A stretch of DNA of 64,000 bases from Maioricimonas rarisocia (GTDB taxonomy: Bacteria > Planctomycetota > Planctomycetia > Planctomycetales > Planctomycetaceae): positions 4,828,001-4,892,000 of the forward strand of contig NZ_CP036275.1 of the NCBI RefSeq assembly GCF_007747795.1. The letters are read 5' to 3'. The position numbers and the translations under genes are program-made. The notes under the pieces were generated by a model. The model did no database searches and was not told the origin of the DNA. It was given only the letters and a program-made list of their open reading frames with translations. Positions 18,717 through 27,624 of this stretch are shown here, piece after piece (within the stretch, counting starts at the first letter, position 1; each line of letters starts with the position of its first letter).

Positions 18717-18757
18717 CGGACCGTGTGGCGAAACGTTGCCGCACGGTCCGTTTTTGT
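18717..18757 (+). terminator. Intrinsic terminator of aceE (group IIC intron target)
   Basis: A 13-bp stem (18717-18729 with 18738-18750, one G-U pair) around an 8-base loop, followed by five T and then GTTT. It starts 29 bases after the aceE stop. The intron begins at 18756, within what reads as a continued T-rich tail. Confidence 0.85.
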
Positions 18758-20668
18758 TTGCCAGGCATGTTTTGTTTGTAGGAGGTGCAAGTCCTCTGGG
18801 GGCCGTGATGAGCGGAACCTCGCGGTGAAGGACAGGGTGCCCGTCGTGAGGCGGGATCTGAAGGGAACCGGAACCACAACTCGGACTCGACGAACAGAAA
18901 TCGGATACAAGGCCGCTGACGCTGGGCAACGTGGCAATGGACACGGACGCCCGATACTCATCCGGAAGCGTCTGCGGTAGATCCGGCGAGGCCCGAGGGA
19001 AGCAAACACGACTTAACCTGGGAGGTCTCCCGCTCCGTCCGGGCGATCCGGACTACCGGCGTGGCAACGCACCGGGAAGGGGCGGGAGAAGTCAGCAGAG
19101 GTCATAGTAGTCGGGCGCGTGCCCGGCGAAGGACCGAATCCTTTGATGCAAGGAGCAGCCGGGACATCTCGATGAGTGCGGAGCGGCAGCAAGGTGGAGT
19201 GTTTCGTCAGTTGCTCCTGTTCGGGGGCCACGAGACGAATGCGCCACGCCCCGGGGACCGCGGCGAAGGCGGAACCGAAACTGCGACCTGCGAGGAGCGG
19301 CAAACACTCACGGCGATGGATCCAGCACGAGCCTTGACACAGTCTCTGATGGAGGAGGTGACGCAGCCAGAGAATCTGAACCGAGCGTATCGACGCGTGA
19401 AAGCGAACCGGGGGGCTCCCGGAGTGGATGGGATGACCATCGCCGAGTTGCCCGGCTGGATCGCAGAGCACACACAGGAATTCATCGCCCGGCTTCTGGA
19501 CGGGAGCTATCAGCCACAACCGGTTCGCGGGGTCGAGATCCCCAAGCCGGGCGGCGGAATGCGACAACTGGGCATCCCGACGGTGGTGGACCGGCTCGTC
19601 CAGCAGGCGATCCTGCAAGTGCTCGAACCGATCCTGGACCCCACTTTTTCGGACTCCAGCTACGGCTTCCGGCCGCGACGCAGCGCCCATCAGGCGGTGC
19701 AACAGGCCAGCGAGTATGTGGCGGAGGGACGCACCATTGTGGTGGACATGGACCTCGAGAAGTTCTTTGATCGGGTGAACCATGACATCCTGATGGCCCG
19801 TCTGGCCCGACGGGTCGCCGACAAGCGCCTTCTGCGGATCGTCCGCCGCTTCCTGGAAGCCGGGCTGCTGCAGAACGGGGTGTGCGTCGCCCGACACGAA
19901 GGGACACCGCAGGGTGGACCACTCTCACCGTTGCTGGCCAACCGGCTGCTGGATGATCTGGACCGGGAACTGGAACGACGGGGACACAAGTTCTGCCGCT
20001 ACGCCGACGACTGCAACATCTACGTGCAGTCTCAGGCGGCCGGTGAACGGGTACTGACCTCACTGACCATGTTTCTGGAAGGGAAACTTCGTCTGCGTGT
20101 CAATCGCGAGAAAAGTGCGGTGGCGGTGGTGAGCGAACGCAAGTTCCTCGGCTACCGGCTGCTCTCCGATGGTCGCCGGACGATCGCTCCCGCCAGTCTC
20201 CGGCGTGCCAGGCAGCGTATCCGGCAGATCACGCGCCGGAATCGAGGCATCAGCTTCGAGCGGATGATCGGTGAAGTGAATTCGTTCACGACCGGATGGG
20301 TGACCTACTTCCGCCATGCGGTGGCCCGGTCGCCTCTGCGGAAACTGGACGGGTGGATTCGCCGCAAACTCCGCTGCGTGCGGCTCAAGCAACGCAAGCG
20401 CGCGAAATCGATTGCTATCTTTCTGCAATCGCTGGGCGTCCCCTGGAACCAATCCTGGACGACGGCGACCTGCGGCAAGGGCTGGTGGCGCAAGTCGGGT
20501 ACGCCCTCGGCGCATCACGGAATGAGCAACCAGTGGTTCGACACTCACGGCTACCAGAGCCTCGAAGTCAGATACCTGTCGTTACAACATTGAAGGAAAC
20601 CGCCGGATACGATGAGTACGTCCGGTGGTGTGGGAGGACGGCGGGGGCGACCCCGCCTCCTACCCGAT
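18756..20668 (+). mobile_element. Group IIC intron, apparently full length (about 1.9 kb)
   Basis: Self-splicing retroelement. 5' end GTTTGCCAGGCATG matches the bacterial class C opening (typically GTGTGCCCGGCATG) with T in place of the third-position G. Domain I/III landmarks follow: GAAGTCAGCAGAGGTCATAG near 19087 is the conserved class C stretch before the ORF. The RT lies in domain IV. Domain V is 20597-20631: ACCGCCGGA pairs with TCCGGTGGT. Domain VI is 20632-20668 with a bulged A at 20662 and the terminal CCCGAT. Insertion 5 bases after a terminator stem in the sense orientation is the known target preference of class C introns. Boundaries are read from consensus, not from an empty site. 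Confidence 0.88.
19172..20593 (+). CDS. ltrA: Group II intron reverse transcriptase/maturase
   Basis: 473 residues from the ATG at 19172; the frame is open further upstream but that part is intron RNA sequence. Multifunctional protein that assists splicing and reverse-transcribes the intron at the target. RT motifs: RGAPGVDGMTI (RT0/1), IPKPGGGMRQLGIPTV (RT2), YGFRPRRSAHQAV, IVVDMDLEKFFDRVNHDIL (RT3-4), TPQGGPLSPLLAN, and the catalytic YADD at residues 277-280. The maturase X domain carries RMIGEVNSFTTGWVTYFRHA. No HNH endonuclease domain follows, which fits class C. All motifs are intact, so the protein appears functional; it ends 5 bases before domain V. Confidence 0.94.
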   Translation: MSAERQQGGVFRQLLLFGGHETNAPRPGDRGEGGTETATCEERQTLTAMDPARALTQSLMEEVTQPENLNRAYRRVKANRGAPGVDGMTIAELPGWIAEHTQEFIARLLDGSYQPQPVRGVEIPKPGGGMRQLGIPTVVDRLVQQAILQVLEPILDPTFSDSSYGFRPRRSAHQAVQQASEYVAEGRTIVVDMDLEKFFDRVNHDILMARLARRVADKRLLRIVRRFLEAGLLQNGVCVARHEGTPQGGPLSPLLANRLLDDLDRELERRGHKFCRYADDCNIYVQSQAAGERVLTSLTMFLEGKLRLRVNREKSAVAVVSERKFLGYRLLSDGRRTIAPASLRRARQRIRQITRRNRGISFERMIGEVNSFTTGWVTYFRHAVARSPLRKLDGWIRRKLRCVRLKQRKRAKSIAIFLQSLGVPWNQSWTTATCGKGWWRKSGTPSAHHGMSNQWFDTHGYQSLEVRYLSLQH

Positions 20669-20793
20669 CATTGCCTCAGAAACTCTGCCATCCCACGAAA
20701 TCTTCTCACCTGACAGGTCAACGAGTTTATTAAAGTGTGAAGAATCCGTGAAAGGTTTCCCGCCAATGAACGTGTTGATCAGCAGAGGGCCTG

Positions 20794-21393
20794 ATGATCC
20801 CGCTTCCCGACACATCACTCAGCCTGATCGCACGGATCCAGCAACAGGAGGATGGGCCGGCATGGAGGGAATTCTTTGAGGTCTACGGCCCTGTCGTGAT
20901 CGGTTACCTGCGGACGCGCGGTCTGCAGGAGGCCGACGTCCGCGATGTCTCCCAGGAGTCCTTCAGGGCCGTGATCCAGTCGATTCACCGCTTCGATCCC
21001 GATCCCCGCCACGGCCGGTTTCGCAACTGGCTGTTTCAGATCGTCCGCAGCAAGCTGACGGACCACTGGCGGAAGAGTCGTCGCGAGCCGCGCGGTTCGG
21101 GCGACTCGGCCATTCGCACTACGCTTGACCAGATCTCCGGTGCCGACGACCAGAGCACCTGGGATCGCGAGTACAAGCATCGGCTGCTGCACACTGCTGC
21201 CGCTCGCATTCGGGACGACTTCACCCCCCGCACGTGGCAGGCATTCTGGATGACCTGCGTCGAAGGTCATCCTCCCGCGGAAGTGGCGGCAGAACTCCAG
21301 CTCAAGATTGGCGATGTCTACGTTCGCAAGAGCCGTGTCCTCGCCCGTCTGAGGGACGTGATGCGACGACTCGAAGGGGAACAGCGGGGCTGA
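20794..21393 (+). CDS. ECF-type RNA polymerase sigma factor
   Basis: 199 residues. Region 2 includes FEVYGPVVIGYLRTRGLQEADVRDVSQESFRAVIQSI and RFRNWLFQIVRSKLTDHWRK (core binding and -10 recognition). Region 4 is a short HTH, HPPAEVAAELQLKIGDVYVRKSRVLARLRDVM. It directs transcription of an unknown regulon. The gene stops 6 bases before a Ser/Thr kinase, a linkage described for planctomycete-specific ECF groups in which the kinase replaces or supplements an anti-sigma factor. No zinc-finger anti-sigma gene is present, but the first 60 residues of the kinase look like such a soluble regulator segment (inference). Confidence 0.9.
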   Translation: MIPLPDTSLSLIARIQQQEDGPAWREFFEVYGPVVIGYLRTRGLQEADVRDVSQESFRAVIQSIHRFDPDPRHGRFRNWLFQIVRSKLTDHWRKSRREPRGSGDSAIRTTLDQISGADDQSTWDREYKHRLLHTAAARIRDDFTPRTWQAFWMTCVEGHPPAEVAAELQLKIGDVYVRKSRVLARLRDVMRRLEGEQRG

Positions 21394-21399
21394 CTTTCC

Positions 21400-23475
21400 A
21401 TGACGGATCCCGGTTCCAGCCATACCGAAACCGATCGCCTGCAACGGCTGCTCGACGCCACGCTGCCGGCCGAGGAAGAAGCGCAGCTGGTTGCCGAACT
21501 CGAGAGGGACGAGTCCCGCCGCCGGATCCTCGAAGACCTGGCCGCCGAACCTCAATTCCGCGAGGACGTGCATGCGTTTCTGAGCCGTCCCGCTGACGAC
21601 GATGCTTCTGTCTTCCGGATACTCGACGCGGTGCAGGAGCTCGTACGCGAAGCGCAGGATCCGTGCCTCGACTTTCTCGAGCCCGACGACCGCCCGGAGT
21701 ACATCGGTCGCTTCGATGGCTACCCGATCATCGACTGCATCGGCAGCGGCGGGATGGGGATCGTCCTCAAGGCCTTCGATCCGTCACTGAACCGTGTCGT
21801 TGCCATCAAGGTGTTGGCCCCCCCACTGGCCGCGAGTGTGAACGCCCGCAAGCGGTTCCTCCGCGAAGCCCGGGCGGCGGCCGCCGTCAGCCACGACCAT
21901 GTCATTACGATTCACGCGGTCAACTCAGACGGCGCACTCCCCTACCTGGTGACGGAATTTGTCGAAGGCGTCTCGCTGGCCGACAAGCTCAACGCGGAAG
22001 GGCCCCTGCCGGTGAACGAAATCCTCCGTATCGCCCGGCAGACCGCCAGCGGGCTCGCCGCCGCTCACGCGCAGGGGCTGATCCACCGCGATATCAAGCC
22101 GGGCAACATCCTGCTCGAGAACGGCGTCCAGCGGGTGAAGATCACCGACTTCGGTCTCGCACGAGCGGCCAACGACAGCAGTGTGACACGCACCGGTGAC
22201 GTCGTCGGCACGCCCCAGTTCATGGCGCCCGAACAGGCACGCGGCGAACCACTGGACTGCCGGGCCGATCTGTTCAGCCTCGGCAGCGTGATGTACGCAA
22301 TGTGTACGGGCGAGTCCCCCTTCCGGACCGACTCGGTGACGGGGACGATCCGGCGTGTCTGCGACGAACAGCCGCGATCGATCAGCGAACTCAATCCGGA
22401 CATTCCGGCATGGTTGATCGACATCGTCGACCGGCTGCACGCGAAAGCCCCTGAGGACCGGTACGAGTCTGCCAGCGAAGTCGAGGAACTGCTGACCGCC
22501 CGCCTGGCCGAGATCCAGCGGGGAGCCACGGTGCTGATGCCGGCCTCCCGCCGCGTCCGCCGGTTCCGGTTGCCCGCGCGGCCGCGCGCAGGCACGCCTC
22601 GATTTGCGGTCCTCGCCCTCATCGTGGTGGTCGCCGCCGGAATCATCTGGTGGTTCCCCGTGGCTAACGACACTCCCGGAAACTCAACCGACGCGGTCTC
22701 ACAGACAAACATGAATTCGGCGACCGGGCCGGCCCGGTCGATTTCGCCGCCCAACGAGGCCCGCGTCAACGCGGAACGGGAAGTCGCTCGCTGGACCCTG
22801 GCACGAAACGGCGAAGTAAAACTGTTCGAACATGGCCGCGTGACCCGCCAGTCTCAACTCCCCGAAACCAGCTTCCAGATTCAGGGCATTCACCTCTGGC
22901 ACCGCGGCGTGAAGGATCGTGACGCACGCCGCTTTCTCGAACTGTCCCGCCTGCAGGCTCTCGACCTCCGCGGCAATCAACTGACAGATGACAGCATTCC
23001 GATTCTCGGCGAACTGACATCGCTCAGGTGGCTGTACCTCGGAAAGATGCGCATCAGCGACGCGAATCTCGAATGCCTGAACCGGTTGACGAAGGTCGAA
23101 GCACTCGCCCTCGACGGGACCAGCATTACCGATGACGGCGTGACGAAGCTGCGCGGTCTGGCGCACCTCCGGGAACTCCTCGTCGGCTCGACGGCCATCA
23201 CCGATCGATCGCTCCAGCATCTCGCCGACTGGTCGTCGCTGGTCCGACTGGACCTGTTCGGAACGGACATCACCGACGCCGGCCTGCAGCACCTGGACGA
23301 GCTGGTCAACCTCAAGTACCTGATCCTGCAGCAGACGGCCGTAACAGACGAAGGTCTCGAACACCTGAAGAGTCTGCCGGCCCTCAAAGAGCTGAACCTC
23401 AAACAGACGGCGGTGACAAATGAGGGCGTCGCGGCCTTCCGCGATGTCCGTCCCGACTGCACCGTCGACTACTGA
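21400..23475 (+). CDS. Membrane Ser/Thr kinase with extracytoplasmic leucine-rich repeats
   Basis: 691 residues. Order: acidic helical N-terminus (1-95), kinase domain (about 105-370), basic linker, one transmembrane helix (about 402-421), then a spacer and leucine-rich repeats (about 500-690, units such as LQALDLRGNQLTDDSIPIL and LVRLDLFGTDITDAGLQHL). Kinase motifs are complete: glycine loop IGSGGMGIV (115-123), Lys137, HRDIKPGN (229-236), DFG (250-252) and APE. The repeats face outward and could be the sensor; the kinase faces the cytosol. Its close linkage to the sigma factor suggests it controls that factor's activity (inference). Confidence 0.92.
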   Translation: MTDPGSSHTETDRLQRLLDATLPAEEEAQLVAELERDESRRRILEDLAAEPQFREDVHAFLSRPADDDASVFRILDAVQELVREAQDPCLDFLEPDDRPEYIGRFDGYPIIDCIGSGGMGIVLKAFDPSLNRVVAIKVLAPPLAASVNARKRFLREARAAAAVSHDHVITIHAVNSDGALPYLVTEFVEGVSLADKLNAEGPLPVNEILRIARQTASGLAAAHAQGLIHRDIKPGNILLENGVQRVKITDFGLARAANDSSVTRTGDVVGTPQFMAPEQARGEPLDCRADLFSLGSVMYAMCTGESPFRTDSVTGTIRRVCDEQPRSISELNPDIPAWLIDIVDRLHAKAPEDRYESASEVEELLTARLAEIQRGATVLMPASRRVRRFRLPARPRAGTPRFAVLALIVVVAAGIIWWFPVANDTPGNSTDAVSQTNMNSATGPARSISPPNEARVNAEREVARWTLARNGEVKLFEHGRVTRQSQLPETSFQIQGIHLWHRGVKDRDARRFLELSRLQALDLRGNQLTDDSIPILGELTSLRWLYLGKMRISDANLECLNRLTKVEALALDGTSITDDGVTKLRGLAHLRELLVGSTAITDRSLQHLADWSSLVRLDLFGTDITDAGLQHLDELVNLKYLILQQTAVTDEGLEHLKSLPALKELNLKQTAVTNEGVAAFRDVRPDCTVDY

Positions 23476-23603
23476 CTCACCATTTTCCACGACACGATCT
23501 GCAAACCCGCCCTGAGAGGGCGCACGGGATCGGTCCGTAGCGACATAAGGAGCGTTACGTAGATCGCAGGACGCGCTCACACTTCCTGACAAAGGGCTCG
23601 AAC

Positions 23604-24242
23604 ATGCTGGTTTCCCACTGGCGAACGCTTTCCGTCACGTCACTGACGACCGTTGCACTCCTGCTGGCCGCGCCGCAGCTTGAAGCAGGACTCGTAATCG
23701 TCGAACCGGATGATTTCGCGGCAGGAACCAACATCAGCAACGCGTTCGCAGGCGTCACGTTGAGTGCCGTCGGAACGCAGACCGGCGGAGTGGATGTTTT
23801 CTCCGTTGCGGGTCCGCATGCCTCTACGGGGTCGTTCGTCTTCGGACATGATCCGACGGTCCTCGATCCCTTTGATTGGACGCGATTGTTCGACTACGCG
23901 CAGCTCAAGGCCACGTTCTACAAACCGACCGACTTTGTCTCCATCGACATCGTCGGGCTCAATTCAACCAGCAGCTTCTTTTCGGGGAGGCTCCAGGCGT
24001 TTAACTCCTCGGGAACATCCCTCGAGATCGCCTCAGCGAATGCGCTGCTGTTCGCCGGCGACGTGAAAACGATTGCGATTCACCGGCCGCAGCAGGACAT
24101 CGCGTACGTCCTCGCCAGTGGCGACACCGACTTTAACTCGCTCGACAACCTCCAGTTCAGCGCCGTGCCGGAGCCTTCCAGTCTGGCACTGCTGGGGATC
24201 GGCTGCGCCGCGATCGCAGTTCGTCGACGTCGCAGGCGCTGA
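23604..24242 (+). CDS. PEP-CTERM sorting domain protein
   Basis: 212-residue exported protein. N-terminal signal peptide ends near QLEAG; the body is beta-rich (FAGVTLSAVG, LKATFYKPTDFVSIDIVGL) and resembles carbohydrate-binding or adhesive PEP-CTERM proteins. The C-terminus is the canonical tripartite signal: VPEPSSLALLGIGCAAIAV followed by six arginines, which is recognised and cleaved by an exosortase. No exosortase or PEP-CTERM system gene is in the window. It probably ends up in the exopolysaccharide or cell surface. It opens a run of accessory genes extending to 30367. Confidence 0.87.
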   Translation: MLVSHWRTLSVTSLTTVALLLAAPQLEAGLVIVEPDDFAAGTNISNAFAGVTLSAVGTQTGGVDVFSVAGPHASTGSFVFGHDPTVLDPFDWTRLFDYAQLKATFYKPTDFVSIDIVGLNSTSSFFSGRLQAFNSSGTSLEIASANALLFAGDVKTIAIHRPQQDIAYVLASGDTDFNSLDNLQFSAVPEPSSLALLGIGCAAIAVRRRRRR

Positions 24243-24308
24243 CGCTCCCGCTGTTCTGCCGAGCCGTTTCCGCAGTCCCGGCACACATTCTCCGCGGAGG
24301 TTCATCCA

Positions 24309-25106
24309 ATGTCTGAAGCTGCAACCGAGGCGATCTTCCGTCAGCGGTGTCCATCCTGTGGGCGGACGCTCCGCACTCCGACGCGGCTGAAGGGGAGGCG
24401 AATCCGCTGCCCGGGCTGCAATGCCCGCGTCAGCACGTCATCGAGAGACTCCGCGACGCGACAATCCTCCTGCAGCGAAGCCGACAACGCCGGGACGCGA
24501 CATGACCGCGTCGAACAGGCCGATGCGTACTGGTTCGCTCGCACGAACAAGACCGAGAAAGAACCGTACCTTCTCTACACCTTCGACAGTCGGCAAGCAG
24601 CACGGCAGGCACTGCTTGAGGTGCCGGGTATTCATATCGCACACGACTCGGGGCAGCTGATCTGCACCAGAACGCTGACGTTCGGTTTCTATGAGTCAGA
24701 AGACGGTCGCATCGAAGCGATCGTCGCCGGCTGGGAGCTGACTCCGGAACTGTTCGAAACGGCGAAGCGTGCCTTCCGGCGACACGGTGGCTCACCACGC
24801 AACGACGGAGAACTGTCGCCGGCTGCCGCGACAAAGGGGCCGGCGAAGCCGCCGGCCAGAACGTCCCTGTTGCAGAAGTTGTTCGGCGGCGACAGTGCCT
24901 CGCCGAAAGTCCGACGCGTCAAAAAGTTCACCCGGCCGAACGTTCTGGGGATGCCCTGCACCTATCACGTCTACTGCGCTCCCGACGCCCGGACTGCGAA
25001 AGAGTTTCTTCTGAAGACGCCCGTCTCCCGACCGATGTTCTACCTCGTCGTCGAAACTCCCGAGGGGAACTGGGGCCGGGACAAGGACGGCATCTATCAG
25101 GAATGA
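24309..25106 (+). CDS. Hypothetical protein with N-terminal zinc ribbon
   Basis: 265 residues, family not recognised. Preceded by GGAGG at good spacing. Residues 12-40 form a ribbon with two CPxC knuckles (CPSC and CPGC, 18 residues between), the CPSCG...RCPGCNA type common in planctomycete proteins. After a Ser-rich linker there are two similar alpha/beta segments: EPYLLYTFDSRQAARQALLEV (about residue 85) and CTYHVYCAPDARTAKEFLLKT (about 225), each a 'YxxY/F..D.R.A..FLL' unit. This internal resemblance suggests a duplicated domain. No signal peptide. Role unknown. Confidence 0.6.
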   Translation: MSEAATEAIFRQRCPSCGRTLRTPTRLKGRRIRCPGCNARVSTSSRDSATRQSSCSEADNAGTRHDRVEQADAYWFARTNKTEKEPYLLYTFDSRQAARQALLEVPGIHIAHDSGQLICTRTLTFGFYESEDGRIEAIVAGWELTPELFETAKRAFRRHGGSPRNDGELSPAAATKGPAKPPARTSLLQKLFGGDSASPKVRRVKKFTRPNVLGMPCTYHVYCAPDARTAKEFLLKTPVSRPMFYLVVETPEGNWGRDKDGIYQE

Positions 25107-25166
25107 CCTCTCCCCCGTGTGCCAAAACGACCTGTCGGTCCTGTCCGCAACTCTGGAGAAAGCAGG

Positions 25167-25403
25167 ATGTCTGAGCCCCTCGAATGTGCCTGGTGCGACA
25201 GTCAGGCCACCCGTTCTGTGAATTACAGGACGTTTGATCTCGCCTTTCCGATCTGTGCCGACGACCGCTGCAAGCTGGGCCTCGACCAGTTCATGTCGAG
25301 CAGCGCGTTCCTTCTCACTGCCGACATCGCGGGAGCGACACGTGACCCGCAACTGGCCCAGCGGCTTAACAAGCTTCGCAACTACGTTTCGATGCAGCGG
25401 TGA
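25167..25403 (+). CDS. Small Cys-motif protein, hypothetical
   Basis: 78 residues from the ATG at 25167, with GGAGAAAG upstream; a longer reading from 25119 is less likely. Four cysteines in a CxxC...CxxxxxC arrangement (CAWC near residue 7, CADDRC near 34) suggest a single zinc site. The rest is helical (LAQRLNKLRNYV). It follows the zinc-ribbon protein by 60 bases on the same strand and may share its transcript. No family recognised. Confidence 0.5.
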   Translation: MSEPLECAWCDSQATRSVNYRTFDLAFPICADDRCKLGLDQFMSSSAFLLTADIAGATRDPQLAQRLNKLRNYVSMQR

Positions 25404-25843
25404 GTCGCTTTGCCGAGACAACGCGTCTTCTACGTATCGCCACGCGCCGCTGCGCGCACCGGGACCGCTCCGACCGCGATGGCTGGCTACAACAGATAAT
25501 TCTTCCCGTTTTGCGAGAACATATCAATGATTTTCTGTCCGTTTGAATTTGTCCCCGCGATCTACCCTCGGGCCATTCCTCCCCCCCGGTTCCTCGACCT
25601 CAGTCAGGAGACACACGGGCATCCTGACGCCCTGCCCGATCGACGTTCGTTCGAACGACACTGCGAAACCGTCGTGCCTGAGTCACTACGCCAGCCGCGC
25701 CCCTCTCTTGGTCGGGACGGATCAACCGGTGTGGGCGGTGATTCCCGCACGATGCGCCCTCCGCCCGGCTCGGGCACCGACGGCTTCGCGGACCGGCTCG
25801 TGCCCCTTCGGACCATTCTCCCATCGCCACCGGACGCCCGACC
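25404..25843. other. Gene-poor interval with one doubtful reading frame
   Basis: 440 bases. A 106-codon frame (25527-25847) ends in a 4-base overlap with the next start codon, which can mean coupling, but its product is low-complexity, Pro/Arg-rich and without family resemblance. I see no promoter or repeat of note. Confidence 0.4.
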
Positions 25844-26449
25844 ATGACCAGCGTATTCCGCCAGCAGATCTCCCGTGTCTTCCGACGCCCGCGCGAACAG
25901 CCTCATGCTCCCCGCGAACTTGCCGACGTCGACGTGATGCTCCTGCCCCGACCCGTTGCAGTCGCCTATGCGGCCCGCTGCGCCCGGGAAGTGTTGCCCC
26001 TCTTCGGCTCTTCCTGGCCGGGCGCCTCCCCCAAAGTGGTCGAGGGGCTCGAACACACCCTGTGCGTCATTGAAGCCCCCGAGGAATACGTCATCGACGA
26101 CGAAATCGCTCGCCGTTCGGTCATGTTTCTTGACCAGGTCGTTACTTCGTCAACACATGCGCCGGCTGCCAGCCGTGCCGCGCGGGTGATACAGGCGACC
26201 TACTCGGCAACGCACGCGTCCCAGGTGCGTGAACTGGCACCGGCCACACACGAACTGGTGATGCATGCCGTCCGCTTTACAGACGAAGCGGTCCGCTGCT
26301 GCAACCGCCCGGACGACGAAAAGCAACAGATCGTGGCGGCGCTCTGCGACGATTTCTTCCGGCTGCACGCGTTCGCGAACAGCCGGGAGATCGAGGATTC
26401 GGATGCCTGCTCGGTGAGGATGCTCCGGCGGTGGGGTGTGCTGGAGTGA
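25844..26449 (+). CDS. Hypothetical helical protein
   Basis: 201 residues, no recognised family, no signal peptide, no membrane segment. The sequence is almost entirely predicted helix (PVAVAYAARCAREVLPLFG, VVEGLEHTLCVIEAPEEYV, ASRAARVIQATYSATHASQVREL) and resembles soluble helical-bundle hypotheticals found beside HEAT-repeat genes. Base composition and codon use look like the genome average, so it is probably real. It is followed immediately by a transposase remnant on the other strand. Confidence 0.55.
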   Translation: MTSVFRQQISRVFRRPREQPHAPRELADVDVMLLPRPVAVAYAARCAREVLPLFGSSWPGASPKVVEGLEHTLCVIEAPEEYVIDDEIARRSVMFLDQVVTSSTHAPAASRAARVIQATYSATHASQVRELAPATHELVMHAVRFTDEAVRCCNRPDDEKQQIVAALCDDFFRLHAFANSREIEDSDACSVRMLRRWGVLE

Positions 26450-26450
26450 G

Positions 26451-26576
26451 CTACGGCATCCGATGCACCTGCAGGACGTCGGCGGGCTGTTCGCCGACGT
26501 TGAGCATGGCGTCCGCGTAACGCAGCTTGCGGACGATCTGGTCGGGCGTGAGTCGTTCTCGTGGTCGCTTCGCCAT
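26451..26576 (-). pseudogene. IS3-family OrfA transposase remnant
   Basis: 41 codons from the ATG at 26576: MAKRPRERLTPDQIVRKLRYADAMLN in part, the characteristic opening of IS3/IS407-type OrfA (HTPEQIVRKLRDADAML), then the sequence degenerates and stops. Full OrfA is about 90-100 residues and OrfB is absent, so only a fossil is left. It marks past insertion activity next to the second PEP-CTERM gene. Confidence 0.7.
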
Positions 26577-26709
26577 CGAGAGTCTCCCTACCCGGCACCG
26601 CAGATACACGGACCCTAACAGCCACTGGACCAAACAACGGGGAGCAGTCCACCTGAGCATGCATGTCCTGCAGTACAGGTTCTTGCTGTTTACCTAAATT
26701 GGAGCCACC

Positions 26710-27624
26710 ATGCCGTCTCGACACTCTTCACACGTTCGCGTATTTAGCATTCTCTTCGCAACATCGGTAGCCACCATTCCCGCCACGCAGTTTGCTCGTG
26801 CCGGCTATATTGCGTCAGCGAACGCTGGTGTCCCGCTGCTCGCAGGGGCTGAAGAAACTGCTCTTTCCTACGACCCCACAGAGGTGCTGTCTCTAGAAGT
26901 CGCTGTGCTTCCGGTGTCCATAGCGAGGGTGGTGGTTAGCTCCGGAACACTCGGCGTAAAGACAAGCACAACTGGCACCGGAATTGCAGTCGGCGTTGTC
27001 GCAAACGGTCTTGTCGGTGATGACTACAACATATTTGGGAACCCCCAGGGTACTATGCTGCCGCTGTCGTTTAATTTCCGTCTTCATGGGTCGCTTGACG
27101 CTTCATCACAGTTCGGCGACAAGAACAGCCAATCTCACGCCACCGTAGGGTACACCGCGTCATTGACATCACTTGATGGAGGTCGAGACTCCACCAGCGG
27201 GCAAATTCAAAGATCATCAATAGCGGGCGTTCCTTCGCTTCAAAGATGGAGTGACGCGTCTGGCTTCGAACTGTCAGGAGGGCCAATAATCGATGAAAAG
27301 GTATCGGTGACTCTTCCAGTCTCCACTGGTGGCCGACTCTCCAGTTCGCTAACAGCCACTGCACTAGCGTCAGTCTCTGGCGGTGCGTCCGCCGACGTTG
27401 ACTTTTTGAGCACATTCGCCTTGGAATCCATCACGTTGCCGAGCAACTATAACAGGAATGGCCTTGGAAACCTGGAAGTCGCATTTGGCTCAGGAAAACG
27501 GTATGTAGTTACACAAGCAGACGTCACTCCCGTACCTGAGCCGTCGTCGCTCTTGCTGCTTGTAACTGGCCTTGTGGCTCTGTATCGCCTCTTAATATGT
27601 TGTAATCTGCGGCAGGGCTGCTAG
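26710..27624 (+). CDS. PEP-CTERM protein with aberrant C-terminus
   Basis: 304 residues. Signal peptide to about residue 32 (FARAG). Body rich in Ser/Thr/Gly/Val, beta-structured, without cysteines. The PEP-CTERM motif is present (VPEPSSLLLLVTGLVALYR) but the usual short Arg cluster is missing; instead it ends LLICCNLRQGC. Base composition is visibly less GC-rich than neighbouring genes, suggesting transfer. The odd ending is directly followed by an apparent transposase remnant (27706), so the 3' end may have been replaced by inserted DNA. Whether the exosortase still accepts it is doubtful. Confidence 0.75.
   Translation: MPSRHSSHVRVFSILFATSVATIPATQFARAGYIASANAGVPLLAGAEETALSYDPTEVLSLEVAVLPVSIARVVVSSGTLGVKTSTTGTGIAVGVVANGLVGDDYNIFGNPQGTMLPLSFNFRLHGSLDASSQFGDKNSQSHATVGYTASLTSLDGGRDSTSGQIQRSSIAGVPSLQRWSDASGFELSGGPIIDEKVSVTLPVSTGGRLSSSLTATALASVSGGASADVDFLSTFALESITLPSNYNRNGLGNLEVAFGSGKRYVVTQADVTPVPEPSSLLLLVTGLVALYRLLICCNLRQGC

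Noticed and set aside
16445-19009. An 854-codon open frame on the minus strand
   Set aside because: Antisense shadow of aceE and the intron start; the product shows no family pattern.
25527-25847. 106-codon frame overlapping the next start by four bases
   Set aside because: Low-complexity Pro/Arg product without family resemblance; the overlap may be chance. Mentioned in the interval entry.
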